Shown in pieces: positions 1-12,053 of a DNA stretch of 64,000 nucleotides. The stretch is from positions 6,979,669-7,043,668 of the forward strand of contig CM022679.1 in NCBI GenBank assembly GCA_012295275.1. The letters are read 5' to 3'. Source of the DNA: Chrysomallon squamiferum (lineage: Eukaryota > Mollusca > Gastropoda > Neomphalida > Peltospiridae). Positions within the stretch are counted from its first letter, which is position 1. Each line of letters starts with the position of its first letter. The notes under the pieces are model-generated. The model was not told the DNA's origin. It saw only the letters and a program-made list of their open reading frames with translations, and did no database searches. A program made the translations under genes and the position numbers.

Positions 1-484
1 CAAACAAAACGAAATACAGTAGCAACTTTTCTTTAGTTGTAATCAAACTAGAGAACAAATTTAAGCAGTTCTGAAAAGTTAAATAAAAAATCTTTTAAAA
101 TATTTATTAAAAAAAGAGTATTAATAATATAATATAATATCATGTAATAATATGTAAATAAATGCAAATTTATTTTTTGCAATATGTGAAGGTTTTTTCC
201 CAGATTACATAACGTATGTGTTTATATGTTTGTATTAAAGAAAACCACTGGGTTTTGAATTTCAGTGGTAAATGTGTGGAAACATCGTTATTTTACATGA
301 AATAGTTCTGAAAAAATAGTGCGTAACAGCGTTATCTGAATGTATTCGTTTGAAGGGATATCTCGACTGTCAGCTGATTTTCGTTATGGGTGACACCGTT
401 CCGTCACCGCATATGAATTTCTTTTCTAAGCTAATACGAAATACTTTGTTTACCTCTTTCTGACACCCATTACTGCTTGTTATC

Positions 485-608
<124 letters not shown>

Positions 609-1058
609 ATGAATAATCGAAAAATCAGCAGTTTACTACGAATTGAACAAACACATTGATTTGACAGAAACAGATTTTATTTACAGTGAGATGATTTATC
701 AAAGGCATATCAGGATTACACATCATCATATATTAACTCTACATATCAAGCTGGCTTACATGAATATATATATATATACATTTCCTCTACATATATGTGG
801 TAGCCATAAACCATAATTTGTTAATCTTAAAGATGTAGTTAAAGTCCAGACAAAAAGTTGAAGCTGTTGCATGAAAAGACGTTTAAATCTACTTTGAAAT
901 GTAATTATTCGTTGTTTCTTTTTAACAGCAACAAGAAGAAATTTCCAACAAGCATAATACTGACATTTTTAGTGACAGATAACTATTATTACAAAATTTA
1001 TCTATTATTATTTCTCAAGGTGAAAAAAAATAGTTCACTGTCCTGATAATGCCAGTAC

Positions 1059-2393
1059 TCAGTTGTCGGTTTCGGTAGAAGTTTTTATTCTGTCCAAGGA
1101 CATTTCCATCATTTTAAACAATGATTCCATCACTTTGGTCGTCCGAATATGCAACATGTTATTTCTTTGTTCTAAATATATCTTTTCTCCAGTGATTTGC
1201 ATCAGCACGAAATGTTTGCCATCAGATAAAATAGCGAACACAGGTACAGCGGAAACGTCCACATCGTATTTACAAGCAAGTTGTTGCAAAATAATCAGCT
1301 TAATTAAAGTCTGAATAAAAGCCTTGTCGTTCATTGCTCCGGAAGTTTTTACTTCCATGAAACCAATAGGCTTTCCATCGCAAGTGTGAAAGAGGAAGTC
1401 AAATTTGCATGCCGGGAAGTATCTCAGTGGATTTTGTTCGTCTATTTTCATGCCGAAAGGTAACCGCATGCATACTTTGTGAAGTAAAAATGTTAAAAAT
1501 AGTCTGACGTTCGCTTCTTTGTTCAGCACATACTCGATCCACGGAAGTGGTGCTGATGTTGTCAACAAACGGAGTGTTTCTTTCTCAGCTGCGATCATGT
1601 CCGCTGAAGCCACCAATGCATCTAAACTGTCAGTTTCTAAGTTAAGTCTTACGACTTGTTCAAAATCAATATAACTGCTGAAGATTTTTAAATTCCATTT
1701 TCCTACATTTACTGGTGTCGGTACTGTTGGATCTACAACAAATTTCTGTGCTGACTGCATTATTGCAGGTGGGACGTCTGCGCTAGAAGTGATTGTACTA
1801 CTTGAAATTTTATCTTCGTCGATTGGTGTAGTTTTTTTCCCCGTGAAAACGCTTTTTAACTTGTTGAAAATACCTGTTTCTCTGTCGTCGCCGGTTTCGG
1901 AACTTAGATATTCTCTTGCTGAGCTGCTCATTTCTGGAATCTTCTTATGCTTTGGGGAGGAGGCGCATTCTAGTGCATTATCCACTGCAGCTCGTTTGTT
2001 CTGTTTTCTTGGTTCTTTTTTCCGTGGTTGAGAACTGGAACTGTCAGGTACGGCTGAACTTATGGGTGCAGTTTCCAAACATGCAGCGATTGCACGAGAT
2101 AATACCTCTTCTGGCAAATTTTCCGATTTTATGACTTGTTCAACCAAAATACAGTCGTCATCTAAATCATTACAACCCACTGCATTTTGTTCATCATCTC
2201 CTGTATTTCCAGATATTGTTTGCTCATTTTTTTTAGCTTTGTTGTAATGTTCGGCGAAGTTTTTAGAAATAGATGGCGGTCCAACGATATTATCTCTGTC
2301 CATTTTCTCTGGTCTTTGTCTTCGAAACTGTTTTAGTGTCGTCAGAGGCGAAAGGAATATTTTCCAACGTTCTTCATTTATTGCTTGACTCAT
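1059..2393 (-). CDS. PD-(D/E)XK nuclease-like protein, copy 1 (intact, 444 aa)
   Basis: I do not recognise this family by name. The single coding exon is related to the copies at 6709-7981 and 12054-13241 by an N-terminal motif (E-R-R/W-W-x-x-F-L-S-x-L-T, then R-R-Q-R and VGPxSISK), a variable Ser-rich middle and a conserved C-terminal half. In that half I see Glu293 in a helix (NKEANVR), Asp332 (KFDFLF), Glu347-Val-Lys349 (FMEVKTS) and glutamines in the next helix (Q361, Q370). This E...D...ExK...Q order is the hallmark of PD-(D/E)XK nucleases, so a nuclease fold is inferred. Basic patches around residues 22-26 and 123-134 look like nuclear localisation signals. A splice acceptor (TTTTCAG) ends at 2416, and the frame stays open from there to the ATG, so an upstream exon, possibly coding, is likely. 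It diverges clearly from copies 2 and 3, so the duplication is old and both ORFs may be under selection. Confidence 0.75.
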   Translation of the reverse strand: MSQAINEERWKIFLSPLTTLKQFRRQRPEKMDRDNIVGPPSISKNFAEHYNKAKKNEQTISGNTGDDEQNAVGCNDLDDDCILVEQVIKSENLPEEVLSRAIAACLETAPISSAVPDSSSSQPRKKEPRKQNKRAAVDNALECASSPKHKKIPEMSSSAREYLSSETGDDRETGIFNKLKSVFTGKKTTPIDEDKISSSTITSSADVPPAIMQSAQKFVVDPTVPTPVNVGKWNLKIFSSYIDFEQVVRLNLETDSLDALVASADMIAAEKETLRLLTTSAPLPWIEYVLNKEANVRLFLTFLLHKVCMRLPFGMKIDEQNPLRYFPACKFDFLFHTCDGKPIGFMEVKTSGAMNDKAFIQTLIKLIILQQLACKYDVDVSAVPVFAILSDGKHFVLMQITGEKIYLEQRNNMLHIRTTKVMESLFKMMEMSLDRIKTSTETDN

Positions 2394-2535
2394 CGCTAAA
2401 TCAGTTTCCGGATATCTGAAAACACGGAAATATTGTTGTTAGAACTTCTAGAATTATCTTAAAACTAAAAATGTATACGTACTATGATTGAAAGCACTTT
2501 GAGCTTTAGAGAATATTTGTCACATTCACATTTAG

Positions 2536-2566
<31 letters not shown>

Positions 2567-2898
2567 ATTTGTATTATATCATGTTTCTTTAACTAGTTCA
2601 TATACAAACACACACATATTTCATTCTTTAAAATTTAAAGTGTACCTTTAATAATAATAATAATAATAATAAGTCTAAATACCTTCTTGCAATCTTAATA
2701 ACGGGGGAAAAAGAAAGATAATTACAACAGAAGAATAAATAAGTTACTAAATATCTAAATATATGTAACATTAAAAATAATAATACAAAAAATGTTTCTG
2801 TAATTTATAATAATCTCATTTTCTCAATTTATGTCTAAAAGATATGTAGAAGTTTATGAATTTTCATTTATTTATTTATTTACTGCTTTATTTATCTA

Positions 2899-3195
2899 CA
2901 GGTCGACCATCACTAATCCGGCATCTTCGGGACTAAAACGATACTGGATTAGCGGTAACAAAGCGGTTAGACTCGAATACATTTAACTCAGAAACTCACA
3001 ACCTTATCCTGTCGTTGAAATACCACTAAATAATTTGAATGGTTTGCCTGTGTTTGCAGGTGACGCTGGCAGTGTTTATGCAGCACGATACACCTTTAAA
3101 GTTTAGCACAAATCAGCCAAATGTTAGCCGAAATATGTGCCGGACTACTGATGAAACGGATTTAAGTGACTGCAGGATCAGTGATGGACAACCTG
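2899..3195. mobile_element. Candidate MITE with about 24-bp imperfect terminal inverted repeats
   Basis: The left end begins AGGTCGACCATCACTAATCC. The right end, read on the minus strand, begins AGGTTGTCCATCACTGATCC, a match at all but three of those positions. TA precedes the left end. The inside has no coding capacity. Ends of this form are typical of pogo/Tigger-type Tc1/mariner derivatives; the family call is inference from memory. A relic of the right end occurs at about 8868-8931. Confidence 0.5.
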
Positions 3196-4837
3196 TTTAT
3201 TTTTATTTAATTTAATTTTATTATTTATTTATTATTTTATTTTATTTTATTTCGTATTATTATTATTATTATTATTTATTTATTTATTTTATTATTATTA
3301 TTATTATTTATTTTTTATTTATTATTTTATTTTTTTATTTTTATTTTTTTTTTATTTTATTTTATTTTTTTTTTATTATTATTATTTTTTTTTTTTGACC
3401 GCTCAATAAAAAATAAGTATGCAGGTATCAGGCCATTATGTATATGGAAATGTCACAGCTTGCTAAATAGGTCATTAGTACCCCAGAACTTGTTTCAGAG
3501 GAAGGACTCAACAACGCATTATCAGTTGTTTGAAAATGAAACCAGGACTAAAACATTCGTAATTTTTCAATTCTGTCGAAGCACACTATATCCACAACAA
3601 AAATGTTATAAAATTCCTAGTTGAAATATTCAGTTACACAAGTCCTATACTTGTCAACCTAGACTCCTTGACCCTCGGCGCTTTTACCCTCACGTAACCA
3701 TACCTTATGATAAAAATAAACGCGATAAAAACTGAATAGGCACACATGCATCTATATACCCCGCACAAACACAAGCCTAAATACTTTGCCAAACACACGC
3801 GAAAACACTCACACACATACATACACACTCGTTACACCTAGAAAAAACAAAATGGATGTTCCAAATAAATATAATAAAAGTTACCTTACTAAACTTGAAG
3901 TGATTTGTTTACTGTATCCTGACGAACGTATTATTTATTACAGGTTTCAGAAGGAAATAGAATGGAAAATATGTTTACTACAAGAGTTATCTTTCTTTAC
4001 AAGTGATATTATTAAACACAGTTATCACTGAGATTTACTTAACTCGAATTGTTCAAAGTACCTGTTCTTAGAAACTTCTTGTTTCGTTTTTGACTGAATA
4101 AATAAATATCATTTTACGTTTTATATTCTTGATGTCGATGAAAATCATGCTGTTTAATAATGATTTAGATATAGTACTGCCTGTTTTTAGAAAACGAACT
4201 CTTATTTTGCTTTGCATGATGGTTTTTGGTTTTGCTTTTTGTTGTTTTTTGTTTGTTTTATTTTTGCTGTGCAAATTTACATGCATTATATTAGAAGGTG
4301 TATACGCACTCATTATTTTTATTATTTACAAAAATAACAAAAAAAAACCCCAAAACTTATTTATTTATTTACTTATAGTCACATATCAACAACCAATTTT
4401 TGCTAAAAATAAAATGAAATTTTCATTTTCATCATAGACAGATACAAAATACTTTTCTCTTTTCTTTCTTTCTATTTTCTGTGTGGGTTTGTGTGTGCAA
4501 ATTTACAAGCATGCATTACATTAGCAAATGCACACATACTCATAAGATTATCTGTTTATATTCAAACTATTTTTTTTTTCTGTATCTTACCACGTACAAT
4601 CGTTGCTAATAATAAAATTACATTTTTATTTTCATCACAGAGAAAAATATGTCTTACTTTTTCTTTTCTTTCTTTTTTGTTTTTTTTTTTTTTTTGGTGT
4701 GTATGTGCGTGCAAATCTAGACGCATGCATTTTGTTAGCAGATGCGCACACTCATTAGATTTATCTTCGTATTTTAAATTTAAGCTAATATTTATTTATT
4801 ATTACTGTTGCTGCTTATTTATTATATATAGTTGCTG

Positions 4838-4883
<46 letters not shown>

Positions 4884-5010
4884 ATATATTACAAAAGTAA
4901 AATAAAAAAAAAATTTAAAAACGAAACATATTTATTTATTTATTTGATTTATATTGCACTGGTATATTTATATTAACTTATTATTATTTTTATTATTATT
5001 GTTTTTGTTG

Positions 5011-5060
<50 letters not shown>

Positions 5061-6382
5061 TCGAATATACAATATCCAGAACAAAAATGTATTAAAATTC
5101 CTACTTGAAATATACTTTTACATATACGTCATGTACTTGTCAGTGTAGACTCCTTACCCCCTCTGAGCATTTAGCCTCAAATATCGACACACACACAGCC
5201 GTAAATACATTGAGGCAAATGAGTCAAATGTCTCACACAGAAAAAGACGATACATCATGGCCGTAACTTGACTCTTTTTGATATATATATATATAGGTTT
5301 CTATCTGTCTGTCTGTCCCACACACACACACACACACACATACAAAAATAGGTAGATAAGGACCTACATACCCGCACATAAACACAAACTAAGTACGTTC
5401 ACACCCAAACCTATGTCATTTTCATTTTTATGTTCTTGATGTCTACAAAATCATGCTAATTAATAACGATTTGGATATTTTATTCCAAGCTTCTTGGAAA
5501 CGAAATTAAATTTCATAATATTAATAGATGAACAGATATTAATTAGATTTGCTTCTTTTTTTTCTTCTTTTTTTTAACATTTATTTCTTTATTTATCATA
5601 CGCATCAAGCATTTCTTGTTGTTGTTGTTGCTATTGTTATTATTATTATTATTATTTAAATTACTTCTTTAATATATAACTATCAGTCCAGTATATAAGC
5701 GAAGCTGTTTTGATATGATTATATTTTTATAATGCTATAAAAATAAACAAATAATAAAATTAAATAAAGTTAGCTTTATTTTATCGTTTTAAAATGCATT
5801 AATCAAGATAAGTACATATGTAAACTAATATAAAGATAACAAATGCGTAGTTTATATGTTTTTGTCAAGTGGACCAAAACAGGAATGTTATGTAAACAGC
5901 ACATTCAAACGACGATAATACAGTGCAAGTATATTTTGTTTAAAGATCCGAATTATCAAAGTTATAAACTTTAAGTACACTTTAGCCGACAGAATCACAC
6001 TAGAAATGTACGCGTATATTTAAATGTATCGTTATAAATCTTTATAATTTAACATTTAGCATGCAAAGCGCGCGCACACACACACACACACACAGAGGAC
6101 ACACCACACGTTACAAATCAACTCACTGAAAACTAAAAGTATCCACAAACAGTGTAATCATATACACTTTCACTATGCCAAAAACTGTTTATTACAAGAA
6201 CATTAATTCATTAATATATAAATTTATTATGCATCTGAAAAATTCTACAATCTTCAGTATATTTTCAGTATAAACTTAGCACAATTTATTAAGTATAAAA
6301 TTTAATCAAATAATTACAGTGCAGCTTACATCCAGCGAATAATTAGTAATGCAGTAAGTATATTAATAAAAAATTAAGGTAA

Positions 6383-6386
<4 letters not shown>

Positions 6387-6455
<69 letters not shown>
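6387..6455. repeat. (GA)n microsatellite
   Basis: An uninterrupted GA run about 250 bp 3' of nuclease-like copy 2. It corresponds to the run at 11449-11540 in the second duplication unit. Confidence 0.95.
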
Positions 6456-6457
<2 letters not shown>

Positions 6458-6708
6458 ATTCACACAATACAACAATTGCAAATACTCAAAACAATTTTCA
6501 TTTATGAAGAGGACATTTCAAAAGAAAAAATGCATAGTAACTCATTAGCTACTTTTACAGATATTAAATAAGTCTTCAGATTCGTGTGAATACAAGCGTA
6601 TGTTGCATTTTAAAATCTCAGTTCCTTTATGTTACTAGATATTCTATTAAATGTCCAGCCCTCTGTAAAAATTAAGCTACTTCAGTTATATGGCATTTTG
6701 AATTCTTT

Positions 6709-7981
6709 TTATTGCATGGAATTTAAAGTCACCTCAATCAACTTGTACATGGATTCCATGACTGAATCAGTACGTATTTTCAATTTCTTTTCTTCGTATT
6801 TCTCTTCTTCGTTCTTCTCTTCCAGCCATAGTTTCTCTCCTTTTACTCGAAGCAAAACAAACCTCTGACCGTCTGTCAAAATGTTGAATAACGGTACAGT
6901 TGTAATGTCGACATTATGTTTGCAAGCAAGTTGCTGTAAAACAAGAAGTTGGAGGACTGCTTGAACAAATGCTTTACTGTTCATAGTGGAAGATGTTTTC
7001 GCTTCCAAGCATCCGATCGGTTTTCCGTCATAGTTACGGAACAGAAAATCAAACTGGCAAGTGGGAAGATATTTGAAATTAATATTCTCTTCTGTTCGGA
7101 AACCAAATTTTAGCCCTGCACATAATTTCTGAAGCATGGAGGTTAACAACATTCTGATATCAGCTTCTTTCTTCAGGACATCATCAAGAGAAGGAGGAGA
7201 TTTCGACGTCTGAAACATTTGTAGGTGTTCTTTGATAAAATTGTTCTGTAAATCGGACAGATTGACATCGTCTGTCGCAATATTCTCTAAGTACACGTCT
7301 TTCTCGAAATCAATGTATTTACTGAACATTTTAAATCCCATTGGCTGGAACTCATGGATAGATGACCTTTTTTAACAATGGGTGGCCGTTGGATTTTTTG
7401 CTTCGGTTGTACTGCCTTTAATATAGCTGTGCTATGAAGCAGCTGTTCTTGAGACAAAGTTGGAACATCTCCTAAACGTTTATAGTCTGTTTTTATTGTA
7501 GGCCTACTTTCGACTGTTGTTTGCTCTTCTTCTAAACGTTTCCCACTCGATGGGATGTCTTCACAAACTTGTTCCGATGCTGAGCTTTTAACTGGTTTCC
7601 TTGCAGCAGATTCAGATTCGGTTTTCAGATCACTTTTTAGTCTGTTTTATGGTAGGCCAACGACTGTTGTTTTGTCTGAAAAAACTGACTCATTTTTCAG
7701 GCTTCCAATGATCACTTTTTCTCAGACGTTGTTTTGTCAAAACTGGACTCATCTTTCAGGCTTCCAATGTCTACGGCGAATTCTGAGTTAATTTGAAGGG
7801 CCAATTTTTTGGAAATGGAAGCAGGGCCAACGAGCGAGTCTAGATTCTCGTATCTTTGTCTCTTAGACCGCTTGGAGGTTAAATCAGATAAGAAGTGTTC
7901 CCATCGCCGTTCGTTTTGTTTCTGCTTGTCGTATAAAAGATGTTCGTCCGTTTTATTTCTGTGTTTCGTGATGACATCCAT
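6709..7981 (-). pseudogene. PD-(D/E)XK nuclease-like protein, copy 2 (disrupted)
   Basis: Near-identical to the intact gene at 12054-13241 but broken in at least two places. The N-terminal 89 codons (7981-7712) end in a stop next to an insertion of about 80 bp (around 7640-7725) that is itself a local duplication of the neighbouring coding sequence. The C-terminal 210 codons (7341-6709) are in another frame because of a one-base change in a T run near 7332 (four T here, five in copy 3). The nuclease motif region (KPIGCLEAKTS preceded by QFDFLF) is preserved. The ATG and the upstream acceptor (TTTTCAG) match copy 3. It is either a recent pseudogene or a copy damaged by assembly error; the duplicated insert favours a real lesion. 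Confidence 0.75.
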
Positions 7982-8012
7982 TTCTGAAAATGGAGCAGGC
8001 GGTGTTCATTAA

Positions 8013-8370
8013 TTAGCCCGTTAATAAAGTTAATAAATGAAACATTTCATAATTTAGGTAACCCAAATCTTGAAAATAGTACGTTATTAACATAGATATA
8101 ATATAAAGATAAAATGTATAATAAATAAATCAATAAATAAATTGGTGATAAAGTGAGGATAAGGCTGTTTTGGTAATGATTGAATACTTGTATGTAAGAA
8201 TGTTTTAGTCCGTTAATAAAGTTAATAAAAGAAACACTTCAAACCTGAATCCAATACGTTATTAACATAGATATAATATAGAGATAAAATGTATAATAAA
8301 TAAATCAATAAATTGGTAATAAAGTGAGGATAAGGCTGTTTTGAAAATACTTGTATCTAAGATTTTTATA
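8013..8370. repeat. Tandem duplication of about 170 bp upstream of copy 2
   Basis: Two adjacent diverged copies (about 8022-8190 and 8210-8360) share GTTATTAACATAGATATAAT, the following AT-rich stretch, and GTGAGGATAAGGCTGTTTTG. The corresponding position in front of copy 3 (13275-13440) has only one copy, so this arose after the 5-kb duplication or was lost there. Confidence 0.8.
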
Positions 8371-8394
8371 ATTAAAAATACAAACAATACATAC

Positions 8395-8411
8395 ATAGAT
8401 ATTTATTATTA

Positions 8412-8442
<31 letters not shown>

Positions 8443-8634
8443 TTTACTATTTTTACGCTATCTTAAATTACTTTTTAATGCAGAGGTTTATTTGAAACAA
8501 CAGGTAAGATAACAAAAGAAACAAAATACAAAAAAATAAAAGCTTTAAATAACTAACTACATTAAATACTGCTGTCGGGATTTAATAACTTTTTAAAATT
8601 ATTATTATTATGATTATTATTATTATTTTTATTA

Positions 8635-8681
<47 letters not shown>

Positions 8682-8972
8682 TAATAAGTTCAAGTTTATC
8701 TTTCACGGACAGAATGCGATTGCGCCCCTTACACAACAAAAAAACATTTCCTTTATTCATTGATACCATGGTTAGGCTTAAAAGTTAGTAGGTTATAATA
8801 ATAAATGGAGAAAACCCAAACTGCCTATTTTTACAAGTGACACTAGCAGTATTTATGCTAGTCAAAATTTGTGCCGGATTACTGATGAAACCGATTTCAG
8901 TGATTACAGGATGAGTAATGGTCGACCTCTTTATATTTATTTTTATTTTATTTCATTTATTTATTTTTTTTA

Positions 8973-9030
<58 letters not shown>

Positions 9031-9034
9031 TTAT

Positions 9035-9083
<49 letters not shown>

Positions 9084-9085
9084 TA
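8395..9085. repeat. TTA-rich microsatellites flanking the duplication junction
   Basis: Runs of (TTA)n/(ATT)n lie at about 8404-8428, 8600-8685 and 8970-9083, with a MITE relic (8868-8931) between. They mark the boundary between the two large duplication units. ORFs here read as poly-I, poly-Y or poly-L and are artefacts. Confidence 0.9.
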
Positions 9086-9748
9086 ATACCACAGCCCATT
9101 TTGGATAAGGAAAATAATTTATACGAGCAATATTAAACTTGTTAAATAGGTCAGAGCTTGTTACACAGGAAGAATGTTTGAAAATGAAACCAGGACTAAT
9201 GCATTCGTAATTTTTCAACTCTGTCGAAGCACACCATACCCACAAAATATTCAGTTACATGTAAGTCCTATACATGTCAACGTGCTCCTTTCCCCTCAGC
9301 GCTTTTATACTCAAATAACACTACCTATATATAAAAATAAACGCGATAAAACAAGAATAAATATACACCCACCTATATACCCCTTACAAACACAAGCCCA
9401 AGTATTTAGGCACAGACACAGGCGCGCGCCTTACATTTAGAGAAAACAAAATGGACGCTCAATAATATTATAATAATAGTTACCTGACTAAAGTTGAAGT
9501 GACGAAAGTATTATTTATTAAAGGTTTCAGACGGAAGCAGGTTGGAAAATATGTTCTCTACATGAGTTATTTATCATTATGGGTTATATTAATAAACACA
9601 GTTATCACTAACCCGTTCTTCATAGAATCTTCTTGTTTCGTTTTTATAAGAATAAATAAATAATATTATTTTCTGTTTTATCTTTTTTGTAGATCATGCT
9701 AAATAATAATGATACACATATCGTAATGCGTGTTTCAATAAATTGAAC

Positions 9749-9782
<34 letters not shown>

Positions 9783-11442
9783 GGTATGTCGTCACATATA
9801 AACAGAAACAATTGTTGCTATCAATAAAATTACATTCTCATTTTCATCATACAGAAAAATATAACAGATTTCTTTTTTCTTTTCTTTTAAACAAAAATGT
9901 TACAAAATTTCTTGTTGGACTATTTAGTTACATATAGGTACTGTAGCCTCGGAGCATTTAGCCTCAAATAACCAAACCTGTATATATACAAATAGGTAGA
10001 TACACACTTGTATATACCCGTACAGAAACACAATTTAAGTACACACATATATACACACACATAAACACAGACTCAATGTACATCTAGAAAATAAAATGTA
10101 AGATATACTAAGTAGATTAAAAATTACCTGACTAAAATGGAAGCGATCTAATTTATACACGGAAGAATGGATTTTCTTTATCAGTTTCAGAGACGAAGCA
10201 GGTTTGAAAATATGTTTACTGCTGGAGTTATGTATCCTTGTATGTTATATTATTAGCTGCGAATATCATAAGCATTTAGATAACTCGAATTGTTCAAACT
10301 ACGTCTATTTCTTGGAAACATCTTGTTTCGTTTTTAAATAAATAAATAAATGAAAGAGTCAGTAATTCGTAGAAATTGATGTCATTTTCAATTTCAGTTT
10401 ATTGATTTCTGTTAAATTATGCTAATTAAAAATGATTTGGATATCTTACATCATGTTTCTAGGAAACGAAATTAAGTTTCGTTTTGTTTGCTTGGGAATT
10501 TCTTTCTTGTTTTTGTGCTTATGTACACGTTTGTAAATATGCATTCATAATATTAGCAGTTGAACACATACTAATTAGACTTTTTTTTTATTTATTTATT
10601 TATTTATTTTTTTTTATTTATTTATTTATTTAAGCTTTACCTGAACTTTGTTTATTTCTTTATTTATTTATTGGAATTTATTGCCCTAATATATTCAGAT
10701 ATATATTTTTTTATTTATGTACCGGGGCGGTTCATTTTTATTTATTTCTTTCTTCCTTTTACTTTATTATTTTGTTGTTGTTGTTGTTGTTATTATTATT
10801 ATTATTTAAATCACTCCTTTAAAGCACGAAACATGTATAACTATCACTTCAGTATAAGCGATTCATTTGTCTGTTATTTTTCTGTTTAGATATGATTATG
10901 TTTTTTCAGTGCTATAAAAGTAAAGAAACAAGTAAAATTAAATCAAATTAGTTTACGGATTGTTACTTTTTTATTATAGTTTTAAAACGCATTAATCAAG
11001 ATAAGTAAATATGTAAATTAATATACACAACAAATGCATAGTTTATATGCTTTTGACAATGTAAACAGCATATTCAAACGGCGATAATACAATATGTTTG
11101 AAAATAAATGGTATGATCTGTATTACGAAAGTTGTAAACTGCCCATAGATTCACACTTTATATTTACGAATGTGTTTAAGTGTATGGTTACGAATGTTTA
11201 TAATTTAATACTTCCATGCACGCACACATACATGCAGGACATATTACACATTACAAATGAACTCACTGAAAACAAAAAGCAATCTACAACCGAACAGTTT
11301 AATCAATTATATTTTATAGTTTTTTAATTAATTAATTAACACATAAATGTATTAACACATTTTCTTAAGTATACTATTAAATAAAATAATTTTATTGCAA
11401 TTTACATCCAGTGAATAATTATATTAAAAAAAATTAAGGTAA

Positions 11443-11544
<102 letters not shown>

Positions 11545-12053
11545 GCACATAATACAACAATTGCAATTATTCAAAACAATTTTCATTTATGAAGAGGACA
11601 TTTCAAAAGAAAAACTGCATATAAATCATTCGCTATAAATATAACACATTTTCTTTAGTATACAATTTAATAAAATAATTTTATTGCAGCTTACACCCAG
11701 TGAATAATTAGTAATGCAGTAAGTATATTAATAAAAAATTAAGGTAAATATATAAGATATACAGAGAGAGAATAATAGTACACATAATGCAATAAATGCA
11801 ATTACTCAAACAATTTTCATCTATGAAGAGAATGTTTCAAAAGAAAAAATGCATAGTGATTCTTTCATTACTTTTATAGCTATTAAATAATTCTTCAGAT
11901 TAATGCAAATACAAGCAGTGTAAATACTATAAAAAAGTCGGCATTTTTGTTTTAAAAGCTCAACTGTGTTAGGTTACCAGAATTCTTGTTAAGTGTTCAA
12001 CCCCCTGTGGACATTAAATTTGTTTAATTATATTGAATTTAAAGTCTGATAAA

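Larger units (their letters stand above)
2394..6700. other. Gene-poor AT-rich spacer between nuclease copies 1 and 2
   Basis: It contains a 300-bp inverted-repeat element (2899-3195), long T/A low-complexity sequence (3195-3396), TA and TTA microsatellites (about 4839-4890 and 5013-5060), CA runs and a GA run (6387-6455). Much of 3.05-6.6 kb recurs, diverged, at 8.8-11.7 kb. The short ORFs here have simple-sequence translations or no recognisable content, and I support no gene. Confidence 0.7.
3050..8370. repeat. Tandem segmental duplication, unit 1
   Basis: Landmarks occur in the same order in 8.82-13.45 kb: the MITE right end (3130 versus 8870), a block around 3500-3600 versus 9150-9240, the AT-rich run, the GA microsatellite with its flank ACAATACAACAATTGCAA (6455 versus 11540), the nuclease-like gene, and the sequence 5' of that gene (7985-8200 versus 13245-13440). 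Identity is highest over the gene and its 5' flank and lower elsewhere. Confidence 0.75.

Noticed and set aside
8869-9245. ORFs with poly-I, poly-Y, poly-L or poly-N
   Set aside because: Translation of (TTA)n. Similar cases at 4954-5148, 55031-55285 and 60540-60815.
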